DNA of 41,928 bases from Actinomycetota bacterium. GTDB taxonomy: Bacteria > Actinomycetota > Acidimicrobiia > Acidimicrobiales > Ilumatobacteraceae. Where the stretch lies: NCBI GenBank assembly GCA_016213665.1, contig JACQZX010000075.1:1-41928 (forward strand). Direction: 5' to 3'. Below, piece after piece: positions 18,777 to 26,423 of the stretch. The notes under the pieces are model-generated. The model did not search any database. It saw nothing but the letters and a program-made list of their open reading frames with translations, and was not told where the DNA came from. The position numbers and the translations under genes are program-made. Each line of letters starts with the position of its first letter. Positions within the stretch are counted from its first letter, which is position 1.

Positions 18777-19958
18777 ATGCCGATCGCCGTCCTGCAACGC
18801 AGACCGAACTCGGGTCTCGGAAATATTCGATCGAGTCCCGGGTCGCCCACTCGCAACATTGACTGGGTACTGATGCTCGCCGTCAGCCTGCTTTCGCTGA
18901 TCGGTCTGGCCATCGTCTACACAGCGTCGAGAACGAAATTCGGACCGGGTGACACCGTGCCGTTCGGGTTCCAGTTCGTAACCCGACAGGAGATCTTCCT
19001 GATCGGTGCCGTGATCACGATGGTCGTAGTGATGAGCTTCGATTACGAGTGGTGGAAGGATCACGCCCGCTTCTTGTACGGCGTGACGGTGATGTTGCTG
19101 GTGCTCGTGCTGCTGGTCGGGGCGGTGAGTGGCGGCGCCTCGCTGAGTTTCGACCTCGGACCGTTGAAGATACAACCAGCCGAGTTCGCCAAGTTCACAG
19201 TGCTGCTCACGCTTGCCGGCTATCTCGCCGAGGACCGCAGCGACGAACTTCAGTACCACCGATTCATCGTCGGTCTCGCGATTGTCGGCGTGCCCATCGC
19301 GCTGATCATTCTGCAACCCGACCTTGGTTCGTCGTCGGTCTTGGTTGCGATGGTTATGGGCACGATGCTCGTCGCTGGGGCCAAGGCACGTTACATCGCA
19401 TTGATCTCTGTGCTCTCGGCTTCGACCCTTGGTGCCGCGTTGGTCACCGGGTTGGTGAACGATTACCAGATCGCCCGATTCACTGCTTTCTTCAATCAGA
19501 ACAGCACAGACGTGGCCCTGCGCGACTACGTGTACCAGGGCCGCAACGCGATTCGGGCATTGGCCACGGGAGGAATATGGGGCAAGGGTTGGTTGCAGGG
19601 ATCGATCACCCGAGCCAAGAGCGACATTCCCGTTCAGTGGGCCGACTTTCCGTTCTCCGCGATCGGCGAAGAGTTCGGGCTGGTCGGCTGCGGCGTCGTC
19701 CTCGGCCTCTACGCGATCGTCCTGGTGCGTACCTGGCGCATTGCGCACCTGTCTCGCGACCTGCTCGGTACCTATATCTGCGTCGCCGTGTTCACGGTCC
19801 TGCTCTGGCAGATGTTCCAGAACGCCGCCATGACCTTGGGTGTGATGCCGATCACCGGCCTTCCATTGCCGTTCATTTCCTACGGTGGCTCTGGCATCGT
19901 GACCTTCTTCGCGCTTGTGGGCCTCGTTCAGAATGTGCACATGCGTCGGTACCGCTAG
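18777..19958 (+). CDS. rodA: Peptidoglycan glycosyltransferase RodA (SEDS family)
   Basis: A 393-residue protein with about ten membrane helices. Family features include IQPAEFAKFTVLL, ILQPDLGSSSVL with the catalytic-site Asp, GKGWLQGSITRAKSDIPVQWADFPFSAIGEEFGLVG, and the C-terminal PITGLPLPFISYGGSG. RodA polymerises lipid II into glycan strands as partner of PBP2, whose gene ends 1 nt upstream. The N terminus carries about 25 extra residues before the first helix. RodA and FtsW are hard to separate by sequence; the mrdA neighbour decides for RodA. Confidence 0.94.
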   Translation: MPIAVLQRRPNSGLGNIRSSPGSPTRNIDWVLMLAVSLLSLIGLAIVYTASRTKFGPGDTVPFGFQFVTRQEIFLIGAVITMVVVMSFDYEWWKDHARFLYGVTVMLLVLVLLVGAVSGGASLSFDLGPLKIQPAEFAKFTVLLTLAGYLAEDRSDELQYHRFIVGLAIVGVPIALIILQPDLGSSSVLVAMVMGTMLVAGAKARYIALISVLSASTLGAALVTGLVNDYQIARFTAFFNQNSTDVALRDYVYQGRNAIRALATGGIWGKGWLQGSITRAKSDIPVQWADFPFSAIGEEFGLVGCGVVLGLYAIVLVRTWRIAHLSRDLLGTYICVAVFTVLLWQMFQNAAMTLGVMPITGLPLPFISYGGSGIVTFFALVGLVQNVHMRRYR

Positions 19959-19984
19959 TGCCGCCATGGGTACGGGCCGGGCGA

Positions 19985-20188
19985 TAGGCTGGCACGACAT
20001 GACCGCTACCTGGGCCCACCTCGCGTCGTCGAATCCGGCGCCCACGGCGGATGATGGCCTTGACGTTCCTGCGCGGCAAACGCGCAGATTGATCAATTCG
20101 TACTCGACGCTGATGCCTGGGGTCGATCCCGGCGAACTGCGTTGTACCGCGCACCCCTGTGGAGCGCGCGTGAGAAGGGAACTCTGCA
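19985..20188 (+). promoter_or_regulatory. Promoter and structured leader of the RNase E/G gene
   Basis: TAGGCT (19985-19990) is a good -10 element and lies 8 nt before an ATG at 19999. If transcription starts there, the rne mRNA has a leader of about 190 nt. The leader contains a perfect 7-bp hairpin at 20069-20087 (CTGCGCG, loop GCAAA, CGCGCAG) directly followed by the palindrome ATTGATCAAT (20088-20097). There is no U-run, so it is not an ordinary terminator. An RNase E leader hairpin is the basis of autoregulation in Escherichia coli. An open frame from 19999 overlaps the start of rne out of frame; see findings. Otherwise the 19959-20188 spacer holds nothing recognised. Confidence 0.4.
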
Positions 20189-22210
20189 ATGCAAGACTCA
20201 GAAGCCAAGGTCGATACCGACGAACTGGCGTCGGGTTCCGCCGCGACAGCGCCGGATACGGCGGGGTCAGCTCCGGCAACTGAAACACCTGGCGAGGTCG
20301 ACGACTCAACTCCGCGCCCTGGGCCGCGGAAGCGGCGCCGTGGTTCGCGTGGCGGTCGTAACCGGAAGCGCCCAGCGGCCGCCGCGGCCGGGCGTGCGGG
20401 TACCGAGCCGACGCTTGACGAGGTTGCTGACGACCTCGACGACGACGATCTGCTCGACGACGATCTGCTCGACGACGATCTGCTCGACGACGACGAGGCT
20501 GTCGACAGTTACGAGGCTGAGAATCTCGGGTTGACTTGCGGCGCGGATGCGCAGCGCGCCCCCGACGAAGTCACGCCCGAGTTACCCGATCGAATCAGCG
20601 AGAACCGTCCGTCAACTCAGGCCGCCGACAAGGCACTCGTGCGCAAACCGCAAATCGGCGACACACGGCCGGGGGCGGCACCCCCGACTGGCGTTCGCGG
20701 CGGCGGCAGGAACGAACCGGCGAGCAACGGTGACGCTCGTAAGACCGGCGCCAAGGTGCCACGCGACGCTGGGAGCGCAACAGGCGGCCGCCCCGAAGGC
20801 AGCGAGGGCGCCAGGAAGAAGCGACGGCGCGGGGGCAAGGGTCGCTCGGGCGGTGGGTCCGGCGCTCAACGCCCGGAGGTTGCCGAGGCGGAATTGGATG
20901 CCGACGTTCTCGAGCGCCGACGCGGCCGCGAACGCAACGGCCGACCGATCGGCCGCTACCTGATGTGCGTGCAGGTCCGCCCGACGCTGACTCAGGTTGC
21001 CGTGCTCGAGGGACGAACCTTGATCGAGCATTACGTGAGCCGACCGGCCGACGACGTCAGCCAAATTCACGGAAACATCTATGTCGGCAAGGTTCAGAAC
21101 GTGCTGCCCGGCATGGAGGCCGCGTTTGTCGATATTGGAACCCCCAAGAACGCGGTGCTCTATCGCGGCGACGTGCAGTATGCGCCCGAGGACATCGTGG
21201 AAAAGCAGCCACGCATCGAGCAGGTGCTGCGTTCGAAGCAGTTGATCGTGTGCCAGGTCACCAAGAACCCGATCGGTGCCAAGGGTGCCCGCCTGACGCA
21301 AGAAGTCTCGATGCCCGGGCGATTCGTTGTGCTGATTCCGAACTCGAACACCTACGGCATCTCGAAGCGGCTGCCCGACGATGTGCGCAAGCGGCTGCGG
21401 AACATCCTCGATCGGCTGAAGCCAGCCGAGCATGGCCTCATCGTGCGAACCGCGGCCGAACACGCAACCGAGCACGAGTTGCGCGCCGATATGGCGCGCC
21501 TGCTCGACGAGTGGGCAGCCATCGAGGCCAAGGCGAAGAAAGCTCAGGGACCGACGCTGCTCTACCGCGAACCGGAATTGGCGGTGCGGGTCATTCGCGA
21601 GGAGTTCAATTCCGACTACCGCGGCGTTGTGATCGACGATCAACGCCTGTTCGACGACGTGCACGGTTACGTAGCCGCGTTCAACCCCGAACTCGCCGAC
21701 CGAGTCGAGTTCTACGACGCCGTCGAGGACGGTTTACCGGTCTACGAGCGATTCCACATACACGAGCAGTTGCACAAGGCACTCGATTCCAAGGTCTGGC
21801 TGCCGAGCGGCGGGTCGCTGATCATCCAACACACAGAGGCGCTGACGGTCATCGACGTCAACACCGGCAAGAACGTCGGTACCTCCAACCTCGAGGAGAC
21901 GGTCTTTCGGAACAATCTCGAGGCCGCCGAGGAAGTCGCCAAGCAGCTTCGTCTGCGCGACATCGGCGGAATTGTGGTGATCGACTTCATCGACATGGAG
22001 ATCCGCGAGAACCGCCGCCGGGTCGTCGATGCCTTCCGGTCGGCCCTCGCCCGCGACAAGACCCGAACGCAGGTGTTCGAGATCGGCGAGTTGGGACTGC
22101 TGGAGATGACCCGTAAACGCATTGGTGAGGGTCTGTTGGTGAGTTTTGCCGACCAATGCCCCGATTGCGCGGGCCGTGGCGTCGTCATCGACCATGCGCT
22201 TTTGGCCTAG
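20189..22210 (+). CDS. rne: Ribonuclease E/G with long acidic/basic N-terminal extension
   Basis: A 673-residue endoribonuclease for mRNA turnover and rRNA/tRNA processing. Residues 1-255 are low complexity: an acidic patch made of three DDDLL repeats (85-103) between Arg/Gly/Lys-rich stretches (KRRRGSRGGRNRKR, ARKKRRRGGKGR), probably for RNA binding and scaffolding, as in other Actinobacteria. The S1 domain follows (IYVGKVQNVLPGMEAAFVDIG, 297-317), then the DNase-I-like catalytic part with Asp556 (LTVIDVNTG) and Asp599 (IVVIDFIDM), and the zinc-link CPDC (657-660). There is no C-terminal scaffold, so the arrangement is inverted relative to E. coli RNase E. The ATG is preceded by AGAAGGGA. 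It is 45 bp upstream of rplU. Confidence 0.94.
   Translation: MQDSEAKVDTDELASGSAATAPDTAGSAPATETPGEVDDSTPRPGPRKRRRGSRGGRNRKRPAAAAAGRAGTEPTLDEVADDLDDDDLLDDDLLDDDLLDDDEAVDSYEAENLGLTCGADAQRAPDEVTPELPDRISENRPSTQAADKALVRKPQIGDTRPGAAPPTGVRGGGRNEPASNGDARKTGAKVPRDAGSATGGRPEGSEGARKKRRRGGKGRSGGGSGAQRPEVAEAELDADVLERRRGRERNGRPIGRYLMCVQVRPTLTQVAVLEGRTLIEHYVSRPADDVSQIHGNIYVGKVQNVLPGMEAAFVDIGTPKNAVLYRGDVQYAPEDIVEKQPRIEQVLRSKQLIVCQVTKNPIGAKGARLTQEVSMPGRFVVLIPNSNTYGISKRLPDDVRKRLRNILDRLKPAEHGLIVRTAAEHATEHELRADMARLLDEWAAIEAKAKKAQGPTLLYREPELAVRVIREEFNSDYRGVVIDDQRLFDDVHGYVAAFNPELADRVEFYDAVEDGLPVYERFHIHEQLHKALDSKVWLPSGGSLIIQHTEALTVIDVNTGKNVGTSNLEETVFRNNLEAAEEVAKQLRLRDIGGIVVIDFIDMEIRENRRRVVDAFRSALARDKTRTQVFEIGELGLLEMTRKRIGEGLLVSFADQCPDCAGRGVVIDHALLA
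20441..20485 (+). repeat. Three perfect 15-bp tandem repeats inside rne
   Basis: GACGACGATCTGCTC is repeated three times without mismatch and encodes DDDLL three times in the acidic patch. Identity at the DNA level indicates a recent duplication by slippage. Confidence 0.95.
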
Positions 22211-22240
22211 TCCGGCAGTGTGAGCCAGCGGGGGAGCCGC

Positions 22241-22246
22241 TAGGAT
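22241..22246 (+). promoter_or_regulatory. Predicted -10 element of rplU-rpmA
   Basis: TAGGAT followed by 9 nt and the ATG at 22256, predicting a leader of only a few nt. No Shine-Dalgarno sequence is positioned for this ATG beyond GCGGGG. Confidence 0.4.
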
Positions 22247-22255
22247 TGCGGGGCT

Positions 22256-22588
22256 ATGTACGCAGTGATCGCATCCGGCGGGAAACAATCCCGTGTAGCC
22301 AAGGGCCAGCAGGTTCATGTCGAGTTGCTCGACGCCGAGCAGGGGTCGGAGGTTTCGCTCACCCCAGTGCTCGTGGTCGACGGCGACAGCGTCCTGGCCA
22401 CGCCCGATCAGCTGAAGGGGGCTTCAGTCACTGCCAAGGTGGTCGGCTGGGCAACCGGACCAAAGATCGACGGCTTCACCTACAAGCGCCGCACCAACCA
22501 GCGCCGGCGCTATGGGCATCGTCAGAAGTATCACGTCATCGAGATCACCTCGATCAAGACGACCAAAGCGACGAAGGACAAGGGCTGA
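22256..22588 (+). CDS. rplU: 50S ribosomal protein L21
   Basis: A 110-residue protein with the L21 start [18 protein letters not shown], the central [14 protein letters not shown] region, and the conserved C-terminal signature [24 protein letters not shown]21 binds 23S rRNA and is encoded with L27 in nearly all bacteria; rpmA follows 3 nt later. It is slightly longer than usual through a Lys/Thr-rich end. Confidence 0.97.
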   Translation: MYAVIASGGKQSRVAKGQQVHVELLDAEQGSEVSLTPVLVVDGDSVLATPDQLKGASVTAKVVGWATGPKIDGFTYKRRTNQRRRYGHRQKYHVIEITSIKTTKATKDKG

Positions 22589-22591
22589 ACC

Positions 22592-22846
22592 ATGTCGAAG
22601 ACAAAAGGTGGCGGGTCAACCCGTAATGGTCGCGACTCCAACGCACAACGGCTCGGCGTGAAGGTGTTCGGCGGCAGCAAAGTGAACGCGGGAACCATCA
22701 TCGTTCGCCAGCGCGGCACGAGATTTCATCCCGGCGACAACGTCGGCATCGGTGGCGACGACACACTGTTCTCGCTGGCCGAGGGCACTGTTCAGTTCGG
22801 TGAGCGCAAGGGTCGCAAGATCGTCGACGTTCTGCCCGGTAGCTGA
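22592..22846 (+). CDS. rpmA: 50S ribosomal protein L27
   Basis: An 84-residue protein starting [24 protein letters not shown], close to the family pattern [15 protein letters not shown]. It also has [27 protein letters not shown]. The N-terminal tail of L27 reaches into the peptidyl-transferase centre; there is no cleavable Firmicutes-type extension. It forms an operon with rplU and ends 13 bp from the convergent dgt-like gene. Confidence 0.97.
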   Translation: MSKTKGGGSTRNGRDSNAQRLGVKVFGGSKVNAGTIIVRQRGTRFHPGDNVGIGGDDTLFSLAEGTVQFGERKGRKIVDVLPGS

Positions 22847-22859
22847 GTCGGCGGCGCCA

Positions 22860-23993
22860 CTACAGGGGCGTGTCGATTCCGCGTGGCAGTCGGTCACGAG
22901 GCCAATCGAGCAGCAGCACTCCCTGTCGGCAAGCAAAGCGATCGGTCATCCCACCTACGTAGGCGACGGCCGCGTGCATCGCCGAAACATCACCTCGCGT
23001 GTGATCGTGGCCGTTCGGTAGCAATTCGGGATTGTCAGCGAAGTGCTCGACCAGCGCGCGCAATAGATCGATGACTGCTTTCGCCTGCGCTACCGACTCC
23101 GGTCGCAGGTAGATGCGCTCGTAATTGAACTTACGAAACTGCGCCAACGCCTCTGCCGGTGCCGCGACCATGCCGATTCGTCCACTCAGCTTGGCCGCGT
23201 CGATCATTCCGAAGATGAATGAGCCCAACTGCTCGCGGCGCGCAACTCCGCAAATCTTGCGCACCTCGGCAGGAAGCATTTCGGGAGTCACCACGCCGGC
23301 AGCCACCGCGTCCTCGAAGTCGTGGCAGACGTATGCAATGCGATCGGCCCAGCTGACCACTTCGCCTTCGGGTGTGGCCGGTGCCGGTCGACTCCAGGAG
23401 TGATTGCGAACGCCATCGAGCGTCTCCTCGCACAGGTTGAGCTCGACCAGGGTGACATCGGCGCCCCATACTGCGTGGTCGAAGCCCCCTGGAACGTAGG
23501 GCGCGAGGGCATCTTCGCTCGCGTGGCCGCCCGGGCCGTGCCCGCAATCGTGCCCGAGCGCGATCGCTTCCGTCAGTGCGACATTGAGCCCTAGCGCTCT
23601 CGACACCGATGTGGCCACCTGCGCGACCTCGAAAGCGTGGGTGAGACGAGTTCGTTGGTGATCGTCGGGAAACACGAAGACCTGCGTCTTGCCCGCAAGT
23701 CGACGAAACGCGGCGGTGTGCAAGATGCGATCACGGTCGCGCTCGAAGCAGGTACGCCACGCGTCGGGCGGTTCCTCGCTGGCGCGGTCGCCGGCGGCGA
23801 AGGCCTTGGTCGCGAGAGTCGCCAGCGTCGCGACCTCGCGTTCTTCGCGAACTTCCCTTGGAACGAGATCGTCACTTCCGGATCCGGCCCAGGAGTCGGC
23901 ATGCGCGAGCGTGATGGCGGCGATGTCGTGACCCGGCCCGAAGCCCGCCATCGTCGCCGCCCACCGTTCGGCTCGTTCGTCGATCCCGGTCAT
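22860..23993 (-). CDS. dgt: dGTPase-like HD-domain triphosphohydrolase
   Basis: A 377-residue protein. After about 70 less conserved residues comes FERDRDRILHTAAFRRLAGKTQVF, the dNTPase family signature, then the HD metal site: H119 (RLTHAFEVAQVA), H148-D149 (GHDCGHGPGGHASE) and D217 (WADRIAYVCHDFED). Such enzymes hydrolyse dGTP or other dNTPs to nucleoside and triphosphate, usually as allosteric oligomers. The open frame continues upstream into the antisense of obg; the start MTGIDERAERW is chosen because a TACCCT element lies 7 nt before it and coding character stops there. It is divergent from obg and convergent with rpmA. Exact nucleotide preference is unknown. Confidence 0.88.
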   Translation of the reverse strand: MTGIDERAERWAATMAGFGPGHDIAAITLAHADSWAGSGSDDLVPREVREEREVATLATLATKAFAAGDRASEEPPDAWRTCFERDRDRILHTAAFRRLAGKTQVFVFPDDHQRTRLTHAFEVAQVATSVSRALGLNVALTEAIALGHDCGHGPGGHASEDALAPYVPGGFDHAVWGADVTLVELNLCEETLDGVRNHSWSRPAPATPEGEVVSWADRIAYVCHDFEDAVAAGVVTPEMLPAEVRKICGVARREQLGSFIFGMIDAAKLSGRIGMVAAPAEALAQFRKFNYERIYLRPESVAQAKAVIDLLRALVEHFADNPELLPNGHDHTRGDVSAMHAAVAYVGGMTDRFACRQGVLLLDWPRDRLPRGIDTPL

Positions 23994-24000
23994 GTATCGA

Positions 24001-24006
24001 AGGGTA
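24001..24006 (-). promoter_or_regulatory. Predicted -10 element of the dgt-like gene (leaderless)
   Basis: On the minus strand this reads TACCCT, followed by 7 nt and the ATG at 23993. The spacing predicts a leaderless transcript and supports the chosen start codon. It shares the 108-bp divergent spacer with the obg promoter. Confidence 0.4.
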
Positions 24007-24085
24007 CCTGCGACCGTGCCATGCGAACAGGCCACCCAACTGGCCGACCGCGGCAGCCCCACCCCGACGGAGATATCGGCGACGG

Positions 24086-24091
24086 TAGCCT
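24086..24091 (+). promoter_or_regulatory. Predicted -10 element of obg-proB
   Basis: TAGCCT, identical to the hexamer before ndk, followed by 10 nt and the ATG at 24102. The leader would be about 3 nt. No clear -35 is seen at the usual distance. Confidence 0.35.
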
Positions 24092-24101
24092 GACATGTCC
24101 T

Positions 24102-25337
24102 ATGAGCGGGTTCGTCGACGAAGCGCAACTGAATGCACGCGGTGGCGACGGTGGCGCCGGCTGTGTCTCCTTCCGTCGTGAAGGCCCGGTTGCCTTCGGT
24201 GGGCCTAACGGCGGCGACGGCGGCAAGGGCGGCGATGTCTGGCTGGTTGCCGACCGCAACGTTGCCTCGTTGCTTGCGTTCCGCGATCACCCGCATCGCC
24301 GGGCGGTCGACGGAATCCATGGCCAGGGGAAAGACCTCCACGGCAAACGTGGCAAGGATCTGGAGGTTTCCGTTCCGGAAGGAACCGTGGTGACTGACCT
24401 GTACTCCGGCGTGCTCTGTGCCGACCTTGCCCATCACGGTGATCGTTGGCTTGCTGCCGCTGGGGGCAGGGGCGGGCGGGGCAATGCCAAGTTCCTCTCG
24501 AATCGCCGGCGGGCACCGACATTCGCTGAACAGGGCGAGCATGGTGAGGAACACTGGCTGAAGCTCGAGCTGAAACTGATGGCCGACGTTGCACTCGTCG
24601 GCTTCCCGAATGTCGGCAAGAGCACACTGATCAGTGTCATCAGCGCGGCCAAGCCGAAGATTGCCGACTACCCGTTCACCACCCTCGAGCCCAACCTCGG
24701 TGTCGTGCGATACAACGAGACCGAGTTCGTGGTGGCCGACATTCCGGGACTGATCGAGGGTGCCAGTGAGGGCCGCGGGCTCGGGCATCGTTTTCTTAAA
24801 CACATCGAGCGTGCCCGCGCGTTGTTGGTGATGGTCGACCTGGCAGCAATCGACAGCGTCGATCCGTACGAACAACAACGGGTGTTGCTGCATGAGCTTG
24901 CCGCCTATCAGCCGGAGCTACTCGACCGACCAAGGTTGGTGGTGGGCACCAAGAGCGATTCGGCGGTTCACGACTGGGAGGGCGAGCAGATCTCGGCGAT
25001 CACCAACCAGGGCGTGCGCGAGTTGGTCGGCCGGTTGGCGACGATGGTGCACGACGCGCGGCGCGCAGAACCCGACACCGAGGGAATGGTGATCATCCGG
25101 CCCCACGCCGATGGAGCGAAGGTGGAACGGCTCGGCGATCACGAGTTCCGCCTTGTCGGTCGCCAGGTCGAGCGCATCGTGGCGCTCAACGACGTCACGA
25201 CCCCCGAAGCGCTGTCCTACATCGATCATCAACTCAAGCGCATCGGAGTTCCGCGTCTGTTGACGCGCGCTGGGGCGTCGATCGGTGATGTCGTGCGCAT
25301 CGCCGGCTTCAGCTTCGAGTATCGCGAGGACTCCTGA
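24102..25337 (+). CDS. obg: GTPase ObgE/CgtA
   Basis: A 411-residue protein in three parts: a glycine-rich Obg fold (MSGFVDEAQLNARGGDGGAGCVSFRREG and GGPNGGDGGKGGDVW), a G domain with G1 GFPNVGKST (about 167-175), FTTLEPNLGV switch, DIPGLIEGASEG (G3) and a TKSD G4 (TKSD instead of NKxD, seen in other actinobacterial Obg), and a C-terminal OCT domain. ObgE binds the 50S subunit and couples ribosome maturation to growth and stringent response. The frame is open upstream, but the family start and the TAGCCT promoter fix the ATG at 24102. The proB ATG follows the stop directly. Confidence 0.95.
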   Translation: MSGFVDEAQLNARGGDGGAGCVSFRREGPVAFGGPNGGDGGKGGDVWLVADRNVASLLAFRDHPHRRAVDGIHGQGKDLHGKRGKDLEVSVPEGTVVTDLYSGVLCADLAHHGDRWLAAAGGRGGRGNAKFLSNRRRAPTFAEQGEHGEEHWLKLELKLMADVALVGFPNVGKSTLISVISAAKPKIADYPFTTLEPNLGVVRYNETEFVVADIPGLIEGASEGRGLGHRFLKHIERARALLVMVDLAAIDSVDPYEQQRVLLHELAAYQPELLDRPRLVVGTKSDSAVHDWEGEQISAITNQGVRELVGRLATMVHDARRAEPDTEGMVIIRPHADGAKVERLGDHEFRLVGRQVERIVALNDVTTPEALSYIDHQLKRIGVPRLLTRAGASIGDVVRIAGFSFEYREDS

Positions 25338-26423
25338 ATGCGCGTCGTCGCCAAGATCGGCACTTCGTCGCTCACCGATGCTCTCGGTGTGATCGATGCG
25401 ACGGTGGTCGACGCATTGTGCGATCAACTCGCTCAGCTGCGCGCCGGCGGTCACGAAGTGCTGCTCGTCAGTTCCGGGGCCGTATCCGCGGGCGTGTCCG
25501 CGCTCGGCTTGGTAGCGCGGCCGACCGACATCATCACTTTGCAGGCCATCTCGGCTGCCGGCCAGAGCCGCCTGATGGCGACCTACAATCGTTCGCTCGA
25601 TCGACACGGGCTGGTCGCCGCGCAGGTGCTGCTGGTGCCCCACGACTTCGTCGATCGTAGGCAGTATCTGCACACTCGCCAGACGCTGGTGCGGTTGCTC
25701 GAGCTGGGTTGTATCCCGATCGTCAACGAGAATGACGCGATCGCCAGCGATGAGATTCGCTACGGCGACAACGACCGTATCGCTGCACTTGTCGCGCACA
25801 ACGTTGCCGCCGATGTGTTGGTGCTGCTCACCGACACTCCCGGGTTGTTCACGTCCGATCCCCGGGTTGATCCCTCGGCAGTGCTCGTGGAGGAGGTCGC
25901 CGCCGACGATCCGCTGCTCTCAGTAGCTGCAACGGCCTCTGCCAACAACGTCGGCAGTGGTGGCATGTCGTCGAAGTTGTCGGCGGCGCGTATGGCGTCG
26001 TGGTCGGGCGTTCGTGCCGTGATTGCGCAGGCGTCGCGAGCGAACGTTCTGCTCGACGCCGTTGGTGGTCGCTCTGTGGGAACAACTTTCCTGCCCAGCA
26101 CTCGCAATCTTCCCGCTCGTAAACTGTGGATCGGTTTCGCGACGAATGTCGAAGGTGCGATCGTCGTCGACGACGGAGCCAGACGAGCTCTCGTCGAGCG
26201 CAGCACTTCACTGTTGCCGGCAGGCGTGGTGGAAGTGATCGGCGACTTCGGCGTTGGCGATGTTGTCGAGGTGCGCGATCAGAACGGAATGCCTGTCGCG
26301 CGCGGGATGACGCTCGCCGATTCGGAAGTGCTACGCGAGGTCAAGGGAAAGCGCACGAACGATCTGCCTGCGCATATCGCGCACGAGGTCGTTCACCGCG
26401 ACGATCTGGTCGTGCTCGTCTAG
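25338..26423 (+). CDS. proB: Glutamate 5-kinase
   Basis: A 361-residue enzyme, first step of proline synthesis (glutamate + ATP to glutamyl 5-phosphate). The amino-acid-kinase domain has AKIGTSSLTD, LVSSGAVSAG, NENDAIASDEIRYGDNDRIAA and GSGGMSSKLSAA; the C-terminal PUA domain covers about 275-361 (ARRALVERSTSLLPAGVVEVIGDF and GDVVEV). Feedback inhibition by proline is usual for this family. It starts immediately after the obg stop with no spacer. Its TAG stop overlaps, in reverse, the TAG stop of murJ within a CTAG palindrome. proA is not in the window. Confidence 0.95.
   Translation: MRVVAKIGTSSLTDALGVIDATVVDALCDQLAQLRAGGHEVLLVSSGAVSAGVSALGLVARPTDIITLQAISAAGQSRLMATYNRSLDRHGLVAAQVLLVPHDFVDRRQYLHTRQTLVRLLELGCIPIVNENDAIASDEIRYGDNDRIAALVAHNVAADVLVLLTDTPGLFTSDPRVDPSAVLVEEVAADDPLLSVAATASANNVGSGGMSSKLSAARMASWSGVRAVIAQASRANVLLDAVGGRSVGTTFLPSTRNLPARKLWIGFATNVEGAIVVDDGARRALVERSTSLLPAGVVEVIGDFGVGDVVEVRDQNGMPVARGMTLADSEVLREVKGKRTNDLPAHIAHEVVHRDDLVVLV

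Noticed and set aside
18696-20309. 537-codon minus-strand frame opposite rodA and the rne leader
   Set aside because: Antisense of a clear RodA gene; its translation is rich in charged residues and His without domains.
20965-22116. 383-codon plus-strand frame inside rne in another phase
   Set aside because: Very Arg-rich translation typical of a shifted high-GC frame, while the rne frame has S1 and catalytic motifs throughout.
24001-24100. Short ORF or RNA gene between dgt and obg
   Set aside because: The sequence is fully accounted for by two divergent promoters and shows no conserved fold or coding signal.
23994-24893. Upstream extension of the dgt-like frame to a total of 677 codons
   Set aside because: The extra part is antisense to obg and has no similarity; a promoter element and start codon at 23993 explain the gene.
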